Below, piece after piece: positions 1 to 5,357 of a stretch of DNA of 5,906 bases. Source of the DNA: Desulfococcus sp. (GTDB lineage Bacteria; Desulfobacterota; Desulfobacteria; Desulfobacterales; Desulfosalsimonadaceae); assembly GCA_024641805.1 (NCBI GenBank), contig JAHECJ010000157.1:1-5906 (forward strand), given 5' to 3'. Both the position numbers and the translations under genes were made by a program. Each line of letters starts with the position of its first letter. Positions within the stretch are counted from its first letter, which is position 1. The notes beneath the pieces are model-generated. The model worked only from the letters and a program-made list of their open reading frames with translations. It did not search any database and was not told the DNA's origin.

Positions 1-2088
1 CTTTTTTTTATTTGAACTCTTGGGCTGGTCTTTTCTGGCTTCTCTGGCCAGTCGGGCCACTTCAGCAATATCCGCATCCGAATAAACGCCATTGACCCCT
101 GATATTGCGGCCAGTTTCATCCCGTGCTTGATGCCCAGCTTATATATTTCCTTGACCTTCTGCCATTCAATTTCCCGGCCGATGGTAAAAATTTCATATC
201 GACCTTCCAGGGCCAATACAATGGTTTCCGCCAGACAGGCATACGCCACTTTCGGGGGAAGCCCAATGTCTTTCATCTCGACATTCGCGCCGGGAAGCAG
301 AATTTCACCCGATTCAATGACTAGAACATCCGGCCGCTTGGCAACATCCTCTGCACTTAAATCAAGAGGTCGTGCCACATCGGTAATAACACAGCCCGGT
401 TTGACCTTCATAATGTCAATGACACTTTTTCCGCCGCCGGCGGATGTTGCCGTCACGATGACATCCATGTCTTCCAGGTACTTATCGGCCCGGGTAGAAA
501 TTTCAATCTTTGTTTCAGGGGTTTCGTCCAGGATTGATTCCTGGAGTGCCAGAAGCTTGGAATGCCGGACATCAATCATGTAAAGATCTGTAAATGCCAT
601 GGCCAACAGGCGGCAGCAGACCGACCCAATGGCGCCCGTGGCACCCACAACCATGGTTTTTGCTTTTAATTTCTTCCCTTTGACGACATTAATCAGCCCC
701 ATGCGCCGAACCGCATCCGCAGCGGCCCAAAGCGCTCCGGAAGCACTATAGCTGTTTCCCGTGGTAATCGGGATATCCGCCAGTTTGGCCACGGTTTTTC
801 CGGCATCCCCCACAACTTTCGTAAATGCGCCCAACCCCATGATCTGAGCACCCAGGCGTTTGGCCATTTTGGCGGCCTGAAGAAGCCTTTTATATGTGAA
901 TTCAGCGCTGTGCGCGAGCATCTGCTTCGGTGTCCCACCCACGGTAATCAGCCAGCCTTCCGCCTCAACACCTGTGGGAGATTTGATTCCGGTCACCTTG
1001 GAATAAATAAACGGCGGAGAATAGGCAATAATCTTCTCAACAGCATCCATAAATCCGGACGGGGCATACCGCGCGGCCAGCTGAATGGTCGGGTCTTTTT
1101 TCAACTGCTCCTGGGAAAGGGGATGAATGACAAACGCAAACCGGTTCACCCGGCGGAATTCCCCCTGGGGATAGATGACTCTGGGATCCAGGTTGTGCTC
1201 ACTGATTACTTCCAGGAGATCATCTTCCGTAATTTCATCCAGAGCGATGTCCAGGGCAGCGGTAATCAATGCCTCAAGCACGTTGAACCCGACCACCTGT
1301 TCCAGAATCTTAGGGGTACAGTCAATAATAACATCGACCCCCCGTTCCTGCAGAAACTGAATCCGGTCCTCATAGACGGTTGCCGTAATAATTGTTTTAC
1401 CGCCCAGTTCCTCAAGCCCGCAGCCTTTCAGGTACTCATAAAAATTGTAACTCGGCACAACGATAATGTTGGCCTTTTGAATGGCCTTGCGGCGCAGATA
1501 ATCATTCCATTGCCGCAGCGGCATGGCGGAGATTGATAGACGTTTGCTCGGCACCCATTCCAGAATATCATGGACGCCTTTGGCATACATTTCAAGATCA
1601 TCGATTGAATTCAAAAATTTGGGAATGCCGTTTTCAAATAAAGGATCCGCAAACGTCAGATTGTCCGTGTATTCGGAAATAACCTTTGCAATATTATAGT
1701 TCAGCATACCTGACAGGAAGAGCACTTTTGTATGATTGAAATAATTGTTTCCGAACTTGAACTGTAAGTGCCTGATGGCCCACTCAAAAGATACCCGGCG
1801 CAGCTTCTCGCCGATGGTCACCGGGGAGGAGATCCGTGATTTCAACCGGTCAACCTTTTTCGCCTGGTTCTCCATAGAACGGCTGGAACCGATCGCGTAA
1901 TTAAAATTCATCCCCCCCAAACTGATAGCGTCTGCCCCAGAATCCCACTGCGCCATCAGGTCCGCGGCTAAATCGACATCGCCATCCGTGCCAACCCGCT
2001 TAATATTAAAGTCCTGACCCATAAATTCCGCAACAAACTCATAATCATCTTTGCTGCTTCCCAGACTGATACTGACAATTTGCTTCAC
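1..2088 (-). CDS. Two-domain acyl-ACP reductase-like dehydrogenase (AAR/COG5322 type), 3' end outside the window
   Basis: The frame stays open from GTG 2088 to the left edge, giving 696 residues with no stop. The GTG start is chosen because an AGGAGG lies five bases upstream; the ATG inside that spacer reaches a stop two codons later. Residues from about 314 to 665 align by eye along their length with cyanobacterial long-chain acyl-ACP reductase: FAFVIHPLS near 317, TTGN at 442-445, Rossmann motif GATGAIG at 482-488, and ACLAE at 617-621, whose Cys618 matches the Cys that carries the acyl thioester in AAR. Known family reaction: NADPH-dependent reduction of fatty acyl-ACP or acyl-CoA to aldehyde. 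Residues 1-310 are a separate domain with GTDGD (33-37), SLGG (56-59) and GGKTIIT (229-235); from memory it resembles stand-alone proteins labelled 'quinate 5-dehydrogenase', a label I doubt. The Lys/Ser-rich tail at the edge suggests the C-terminus is near. Substrate is inferred; a different acyl or amino-acid-derived substrate is possible. Confidence 0.8.
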   Translation of the reverse strand, partial: MKQIVSISLGSSKDDYEFVAEFMGQDFNIKRVGTDGDVDLAADLMAQWDSGADAISLGGMNFNYAIGSSRSMENQAKKVDRLKSRISSPVTIGEKLRRVSFEWAIRHLQFKFGNNYFNHTKVLFLSGMLNYNIAKVISEYTDNLTFADPLFENGIPKFLNSIDDLEMYAKGVHDILEWVPSKRLSISAMPLRQWNDYLRRKAIQKANIIVVPSYNFYEYLKGCGLEELGGKTIITATVYEDRIQFLQERGVDVIIDCTPKILEQVVGFNVLEALITAALDIALDEITEDDLLEVISEHNLDPRVIYPQGEFRRVNRFAFVIHPLSQEQLKKDPTIQLAARYAPSGFMDAVEKIIAYSPPFIYSKVTGIKSPTGVEAEGWLITVGGTPKQMLAHSAEFTYKRLLQAAKMAKRLGAQIMGLGAFTKVVGDAGKTVAKLADIPITTGNSYSASGALWAAADAVRRMGLINVVKGKKLKAKTMVVGATGAIGSVCCRLLAMAFTDLYMIDVRHSKLLALQESILDETPETKIEISTRADKYLEDMDVIVTATSAGGGKSVIDIMKVKPGCVITDVARPLDLSAEDVAKRPDVLVIESGEILLPGANVEMKDIGLPPKVAYACLAETIVLALEGRYEIFTIGREIEWQKVKEIYKLGIKHGMKLAAISGVNGVYSDADIAEVARLAREARKDQPKSSNKKK

Positions 2089-2093
2089 GGCAT

Positions 2094-2099
2094 CCTCCT
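2094..2099 (-). promoter_or_regulatory. Ribosome binding site that fixes the GTG start of the reductase
   Basis: A perfect AGGAGG on the minus strand lies between the ferredoxin stop codon and the GTG at 2088, with a five-base spacer. It supports GTG rather than a downstream ATG, and indicates independent translation initiation on a message shared with the ferredoxin gene. Confidence 0.8.
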
Positions 2100-2102
2100 A
2101 TA

Positions 2103-2354
2103 CTAATTGCTTGATCCATTATTTCGAATGGCGTCCGCGGGGCAGACATCCATTGCTTCTTCACACAATAATTCCTCTGCTTCTGTTTCCGGCTGTTTAT
2201 AAACATAACTGTGACCGACGGCCAGTTCCTCGTCCGTATTTTCTATAAAATTCGCCGGCGCGATGACGGAACACAGCGTACACCCGATGCAGGTTTTAAT
2301 TATATAATACTTACCCGGATTATTATCCGCAAATCGTTCAGTCTGATCAGACAT
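2103..2354 (-). CDS. Single-cluster 4Fe-4S ferredoxin
   Basis: The 83-residue product has CIGCTLC (Cys22, Cys25, Cys28) and a distal Cys71-Pro in AMDVCPADAI. This is the ligand pattern of small monocluster ferredoxins such as Desulfovibrio gigas ferredoxin; the four cysteines should hold one [4Fe-4S] cluster. Acidic residues dominate 38-66, as usual for this electron carrier of the cytoplasm. In D. gigas-type proteins two further cysteines form a disulfide; here the first is Ala32 while the second is kept as Cys64, so the disulfide cannot form. The ATG is preceded by AGGA with a seven-base spacer. The stop lies 14 bases before the reductase start, so the two genes are almost surely co-transcribed, and the ferredoxin may supply electrons to the reductase or to a partner enzyme outside the window. 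Family call is secure; the partner is inferred. Confidence 0.92.
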   Translation of the reverse strand: MSDQTERFADNNPGKYYIIKTCIGCTLCSVIAPANFIENTDEELAVGHSYVYKQPETEAEELLCEEAMDVCPADAIRNNGSSN

Positions 2355-2409
2355 AAAAAGGTCCTGCTTGCAATTTCTTCATTGATTCTATCTTGTTTGT
2401 TGATTTTCC

Positions 2410-2436
2410 GTTATAACCGGTTGACTAATGATGCAA
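2410..2436 (-). promoter_or_regulatory. Candidate promoter of the ferredoxin-reductase operon
   Basis: On the minus strand a TATAAC (2410-2415) resembles a -10 box, and a weaker TTGCAT (2431-2436) lies 15 bases upstream as a possible -35. The spacing is shorter than the ideal 17. An 8-base palindrome, AACCGGTT (2415-2422), overlaps the edge of the -10 box and could be an operator half or chance. The position, about 55 bases before the ferredoxin ATG, is plausible. This is a by-eye match only. Confidence 0.3.
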
Positions 2437-2641
2437 TTCCCCACCTATCTTTGTGTGAGGTAGTCATTCCGGAGAAGTGGAAACACCGTTCGCGCCTATG
2501 ACAGTCGTTTTTATGCTACATCATATGGAATAAAAAAGTTTAAGTCAATACCACTATTTAGATATCGTGTCAAACAGAAATACTTTACGTTTCTGTGAAG
2601 TTTCAAGAAGTTACCAAAATCTAAAACAACTAGTTTGACTA

Positions 2642-2740
2642 GGCCTTTTAAAAAATAAGCTAAGCCTGAAAATCCCGATCCTTCGGGGTAAAAATAATCC
2701 CGCCAGGAAGCCGTGGGTGGCGATAAAACAAAAAAAGGCC
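2642..2740. repeat. Nested inverted repeats, possible three-way-junction structured element
   Basis: GGCCTTTT at 2642-2649 and AAAAGGCC at 2733-2740 are perfectly complementary and enclose 83 bases. Inside are two further perfect 5-bp hairpins: CCCGA/TCGGG with a four-base loop (2674-2687), and CGCCA/TGGCG with a twelve-base loop (2701-2722). On either strand this could fold into a closing stem with two arms. It sits downstream of glpK on the minus strand, so it may be part of the glpK 3' untranslated region. It could be an RNA element, a small dispersed repeat or a chance arrangement; conservation is unknown. Confidence 0.4.
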
Positions 2741-2749
2741 GAAGTTCGG
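2730..2749 (-). terminator. Weak candidate terminator after glpK
   Basis: Reading the minus strand, CCGA-ACT-TCGG forms a short hairpin (2739-2749) and is followed by CC and a run of seven T (2730-2736). It lies about 90 bases after the glpK stop codon, where a terminator is expected. The four-pair stem is short for a rho-independent terminator, so the call is tentative. Confidence 0.35.
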
Positions 2750-2837
2750 ACGCATAAATACACAATCAACAAGATTTTCTTACGTCAGATGCTCGAGATT
2801 AATATGCATCGCAGGCGTCTGATGCTTCCTGTGCCTA

Positions 2838-4340
2838 TCAGGAATAACTCCGCCGGACGGCTTTCATCCATCCGTCATAAAGCACCCGACGCCGCTTTTC
2901 AGTCATTTTCCCATCCCATTTTTTATCTACCGCCCAGTGCTTTTTTAATTCTGACTGATCCTTCCAGAATCCCACAGCAAGCCCGGCCGCATATGCCGCG
3001 CCTAGAACCGAGGTTTCACGGTTTTTTGGGCAGATCACCGGAATATCAAGAATATCCGCCTGGAATTGCATCAGCAGCTCGTTGGCGACCATTCCGCCGT
3101 CGACTTTCAGAGTCGTCAGGTGGATCCCGGAGTCTTTTTCCATGGCCTCAAAAATCTCTTTTGCCTGATACGCACTGGCTTCAATAACCGCCCGGGCGAT
3201 ATGCCCTTTGTGAATGTAATGTGTCAGACCAGTGATCAGCCCCCGGGCATCACTTCGCCAGTGGGGGGCGAAAAGACCTGAAAAAGCCGGGACAAAATAA
3301 ATCCCACCGTTGTCCTCAACGGTCCTTGCAAGATCTTCAATGTCATGGGATTCCTTGATAAGCCCCAGGTTGTCCCGGAACCACTGCACCAGTGATCCGG
3401 CAATGGCAATCGACCCCTCCAGGGCATATACGGCCGGCTGAGCGCCGATTTTATATCCGACGGTGGTCAGCAGACCAAATTTGGACTGTACGCTTTTTTC
3501 ACCAGTATTTAGCAGCATAAAACATCCGGTGCCATATGTATTCTTCGCCTCGCCGGGCGTGAAGCAGGTCTGTCCAAAAAGGGCGGCCTGCTGATCACCC
3601 AGATCACCGGAAACCGCTATTTCATCGCCGAATATTCCCGTGGATTTCGTATAACCATAAATTTCGCTGGATGATTTTATCTCCGGAAGCATTTGCCGGG
3701 GAACCCCCATCACCTTCAGCATATCCGGATCCCAGTCAAGGGTTTCAAGATTCATCAGCATGGTCCGGCTGGCATTCGTCACATCCGTTATGTGCACACC
3801 GCCGTCCGGTCCGCCGGTGAGCCACCAGATCAGCCAGGTATCCATATTACCGAAAACCGCTTTCCCGTCGGCTACCGCCTGCTTCACACCGTCAATATTA
3901 TCGATCATCCATTTGATCTTGGGCCCTGAAAAATAGGTGGCCAGCGGCAATCCGACTTTATTCCGGAAACAATCCATGTCGCCGTTCACTGCCAGGTCCC
4001 GGCATAGATCTCCGGTACGCATGTCCTGCCAGACAATGGCATTATAATAGGGCTGTCCGGTTTCCGGATTCCAGATAACCGTTGTTTCCCGCTGATTGGT
4101 AATACCGATCGCAGAAAGCTGATCCCGGTTAATCGCCGCTTTCTGAAGTCCGACTTTAATGACGTCTTTGACCCGGTCACGGATCTCCATGGGATCATGT
4201 TCCACCCAACCGGGCCGGGGATAGATCTGACGGTGTTCCAGTTGATGCATGGCCACGACTTTTCCCTGAAAATTAAAGATAAAGAACCGCGAACTGGTTG
4301 TCCCCTGATCTATCGCCCCGACATATTTCTCACTTGCCAT
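2838..4340 (-). CDS. glpK: Glycerol kinase
   Basis: The 500-residue product (E. coli GlpK has about 502) phosphorylates glycerol with ATP to sn-glycerol 3-phosphate in the cytoplasm. It is a full FGGY-family kinase: phosphate-binding DQGTTSSR at 11-18, glycerol-contact residues Arg84-Glu85, Trp104 and Tyr136, the FGGY signature region YFSGPKIKW at 136-144, GDQ at 248-250 with the presumed catalytic base Asp249, GTGCFML at 270-276, and the C-terminal nucleotide-site region VDGGMVAN at 413-420. The start MASEKYVGAIDQG fits the family and follows AAAGGAGG by ten bases; an in-frame TTG 36 bases upstream would translate the binding site itself and is rejected. The His that is phosphorylated by the PTS in Gram-positive GlpK seems absent (TGIFGDE, 234-240). 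No glpF, glpD or glpR lies in the window, so its role in catabolism or glycerolipid supply is open. Confidence 0.97.
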   Translation of the reverse strand: MASEKYVGAIDQGTTSSRFFIFNFQGKVVAMHQLEHRQIYPRPGWVEHDPMEIRDRVKDVIKVGLQKAAINRDQLSAIGITNQRETTVIWNPETGQPYYNAIVWQDMRTGDLCRDLAVNGDMDCFRNKVGLPLATYFSGPKIKWMIDNIDGVKQAVADGKAVFGNMDTWLIWWLTGGPDGGVHITDVTNASRTMLMNLETLDWDPDMLKVMGVPRQMLPEIKSSSEIYGYTKSTGIFGDEIAVSGDLGDQQAALFGQTCFTPGEAKNTYGTGCFMLLNTGEKSVQSKFGLLTTVGYKIGAQPAVYALEGSIAIAGSLVQWFRDNLGLIKESHDIEDLARTVEDNGGIYFVPAFSGLFAPHWRSDARGLITGLTHYIHKGHIARAVIEASAYQAKEIFEAMEKDSGIHLTTLKVDGGMVANELLMQFQADILDIPVICPKNRETSVLGAAYAAGLAVGFWKDQSELKKHWAVDKKWDGKMTEKRRRVLYDGWMKAVRRSYS

Positions 4341-4350
4341 GCGTTTTCTC

Positions 4351-4358
4351 CCTCCTTT
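4351..4358 (-). promoter_or_regulatory. Ribosome binding site of glpK
   Basis: AAAGGAGG on the minus strand stands ten bases before the ATG at 4340. It decides between this ATG and a longer in-frame TTG start at 4376, in favour of the ATG, in agreement with the usual N-terminus of glycerol kinases. Confidence 0.8.
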
Positions 4359-4402
4359 AGCATCGTTTGGTATCAAGCTGACAATTTGACGATTGCCGTT
4401 TC

Positions 4403-4440
4403 TAAACGTTTAATTTTACATATCAATTAAAAAGCGTAAA
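4403..4440 (-). promoter_or_regulatory. Candidate glpK promoter with adjoining 10-bp palindrome
   Basis: On the minus strand TTTACG (4435-4440) and TAAAAT (4413-4418) are spaced by 16 bases and resemble -35 and -10 boxes. Immediately downstream of the -10 box is the perfect palindrome TAAACGTTTA (4403-4412), a place where a repressor would block initiation. The transcript would begin about 65 bases before the glpK ATG. This is a by-eye match, and AT-rich DNA yields such matches often. Confidence 0.35.
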
Positions 4441-4551
4441 GTTTTTTGTAACTATTTTTCAAACCACGCGACTGTATAACTTAAAGGGCCTTTTGAAGAT
4501 AGTATATGTTTTAAAATTTGAAGGAATCAATTATATAACACTAAATACACC

Positions 4552-4556
4552 GGAGG
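4552..4556 (+). promoter_or_regulatory. Ribosome binding site of the Spy-like gene
   Basis: GGAGG lies five bases before the ATG at 4562. It settles the start: the same frame could be extended upstream to a TTG at 4493, but that codon has no binding site and the extension would bury the signal peptide. Confidence 0.8.
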
Positions 4557-4561
4557 TAAAA

Positions 4562-5161
4562 ATGAATAATCATGTTCGAAAAATCATATCCGTTTCCATC
4601 ATCCTGATGCTGACATTTGCGGCCGTCGCTTCTGGTTCCGCTGAAAAGCCATATTGCACGGATCAGGGAATGGAGGGCCATGACCGCGGTATGAGGCATG
4701 AATGCCGGGGATTCATGGAAGGAACGGAACACATGAAGGGAATCTGCGGGATCACGCTTGAGAAACTGATCCTCATGGATCTTTCCGATGCCCAAAAAAA
4801 AGATGTCGCCAATATTCTGGCTGCCACCCGGGACGCCAACAGACAGCTAACGGATCAGCTGATAGACGCCAAAAAAACGTTTTTTGAAACCATCCATTCC
4901 CCAAAGGCATTTGATGAATCAGCCATTCGCCAGTCATTTAGACAAAAGAACACTATTGCCGAAAATCTCGTAGTTCAGAAAGCAAAAATAATGTCCGAAC
5001 TCAAACCCGTATTAAGCGAGGACCAGTTCAAGGCTTTAATGGGGGACCATTCGAACAAATCCGATGATAAGGGGCCCATGAGATATATGAAAAAACAACG
5101 GGACGTTCACCGTGCCATGATGGACACCTGGATCAATACCTATGCAGATTCGCTGAAATAG
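4562..5161 (+). CDS. Secreted Spy/CpxP/ZraP-like periplasmic protein, Met/His/Cys-rich
   Basis: The 199-residue product has an N-terminal signal peptide: basic NNHVRK, a hydrophobic core at about 8-23 and a likely cleavage after Ala27 (GSA-EK). Mature residues 31-62 are crowded with potential metal ligands: Cys32, Met37, His40, Met44, His46, Cys48, Met52, His57, Met58, Cys62. The rest is predicted helical, with two LTxxQ-like motifs, LSDAQ (74-78) and LSEDQ (151-155), the mark of Spy/CpxP-type periplasmic chaperones and related heavy-metal sensors such as ZraP and CnrX. A basic, helical tail (170-199) follows. Known family roles are binding unfolded envelope proteins or metals and tuning envelope-stress signalling. 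It lies upstream of an ECF sigma gene on the same strand, 196 bases away, which fits a sensor or target role. The family call is fairly firm; the ligand and exact role are inferred. Confidence 0.75.
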   Translation: MNNHVRKIISVSIILMLTFAAVASGSAEKPYCTDQGMEGHDRGMRHECRGFMEGTEHMKGICGITLEKLILMDLSDAQKKDVANILAATRDANRQLTDQLIDAKKTFFETIHSPKAFDESAIRQSFRQKNTIAENLVVQKAKIMSELKPVLSEDQFKALMGDHSNKSDDKGPMRYMKKQRDVHRAMMDTWINTYADSLK

Positions 5162-5206
5162 AAAGTGGAAGGGAAGAAGGCTGAAGGTTCAAATGAAACG
5201 GTATAG

Positions 5207-5236
5207 GCCTGATTGGCACTTCGAGCGTAATCAGGC
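5207..5236. repeat. 8-bp inverted repeat with 14-base loop
   Basis: GCCTGATT (5207-5214) pairs perfectly with AATCAGGC (5229-5236), and the stem can gain a G-T and an A-T pair at its base. It lies about 45 bases after the Spy-like stop codon. With no T run beyond it, it may be an mRNA-stabilising 3' stem, a protein-binding site or a remnant of a dispersed repeat. Confidence 0.55.
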
Positions 5237-5252
5237 TTATCCGGGTATCACT

Positions 5253-5264
5253 GGAGCTTGCTCC
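5253..5264. repeat. Short hairpin GGAGC-TT-GCTCC
   Basis: A compact GC-rich palindrome that would form a GGAG/CTCC stem capped by a CTTG loop, which is a stable RNA tetraloop. It is followed on the plus strand by GAAAAATCG, not by a T run, so it is not a convincing terminator. Confidence 0.45.
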
Positions 5265-5296
5265 GAAAAATCGAATATATATTGGATGATCCCATA

Positions 5297-5314
5297 GCGA
5301 ATGCTTTAATTCGC
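5297..5314. repeat. 6-bp inverted repeat before the sigma factor gene
   Basis: GCGAAT (5297-5302) and ATTCGC (5309-5314) are perfectly complementary across a six-base spacer. The site is 44 bases before the sigma factor ATG, so it could be an operator or a leader hairpin. Function unknown. Confidence 0.45.
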
Positions 5315-5357
5315 AATTCCCAAATCTAAATTTTCAATTTTTAATTACTGATTCTTA

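Larger units (their letters stand above)
2355..2837. other. Long non-coding gap between ferredoxin and glpK genes
   Basis: No convincing gene lies in these 483 bases. The part near 2360-2440 probably carries the promoter of the ferredoxin operon. The part from about 2570 to 2750 is dense in inverted repeats: ACAGAAA/TTTCTGT (2574-2580 with 2590-2596), CTAGT/ACTAG (2630-2634 with 2638-2642), CCCGA/TCGGG (2674-2678 with 2683-2687), CGCCA/TGGCG (2701-2705 with 2718-2722) and an enclosing GGCCTTTT/AAAAGGCC pair. The gap suggests that glpK and the ferredoxin operon are separate transcription units. An 84-codon minus-strand frame (2511-2765) exists but has a TTG start and no ribosome binding site, so I do not call it a gene. 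Confidence 0.6.
4341..4561. promoter_or_regulatory. Divergent AT-rich intergenic promoter region
   Basis: This 221-base region separates the leftward glpK from the rightward Spy-like gene, so it should hold promoters for both. For the rightward gene, candidate -10 boxes are TATAAC (4475-4480) with no good -35, and TATATG (4503-4508) with TTAAAG (4481-4486) 16 bases upstream. None is strong, which would suit a promoter read by an alternative sigma factor. No gene fits in the region. Confidence 0.5.
5162..5357. other. Intergenic spacer with three inverted repeats
   Basis: This 196-base spacer begins purine-rich (5162-5200) and ends very AT-rich (5315-5357). Between these are three separate perfect inverted repeats: GCCTGATT/AATCAGGC, GGAGC/GCTCC and GCGAAT/ATTCGC. 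No hairpin is followed by a T run on either strand, so none is a standard rho-independent terminator. The AT-rich tail may hold the promoter of the sigma factor gene. No gene is visible. Confidence 0.5.

Noticed and set aside
1..12. A-rich run near the reductase 3' end (AAA AAA AAG on the minus strand) as a programmed frameshift site
   Set aside because: It matches a slippery heptamer, but it is more simply a Lys-rich tail, and the downstream sequence needed to judge it is outside the window.
92..583. 163-codon plus-strand open frame
   Set aside because: It lies antisense within the reductase gene, has a low-complexity Ser/Arg/Thr-rich product with no family resemblance, and lacks a binding site.
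693..938. 81-codon minus-strand frame
   Set aside because: It overlaps the reductase in another frame, in the stretch that encodes the AAR-like domain; the product is rich in Trp, Arg and Pro with no recognisable motif.
910..1536. 208-codon plus-strand open frame
   Set aside because: It is fully antisense to the reductase coding sequence; the minus-strand frame shows clear family motifs here, so this frame is a shadow.
2211..2501. 96-codon plus-strand frame with a hydrophobic patch
   Set aside because: It is antisense to the 5' half of the ferredoxin gene and its promoter, and has no ribosome binding site.
2717..3187. 156-codon plus-strand frame
   Set aside because: It is mostly antisense to glpK, whose C-terminal motifs are intact on the minus strand.
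4341..4376. Twelve-residue N-terminal extension of glycerol kinase from a TTG codon
   Set aside because: The extension would translate the strong AAAGGAGG site, and family members begin at the ATG at 4340.
4493..4561. 23-residue upstream extension of the Spy-like protein from a TTG codon
   Set aside because: There is no binding site before it, and it would place an odd segment before a good signal peptide; GGAGG precedes the ATG at 4562.
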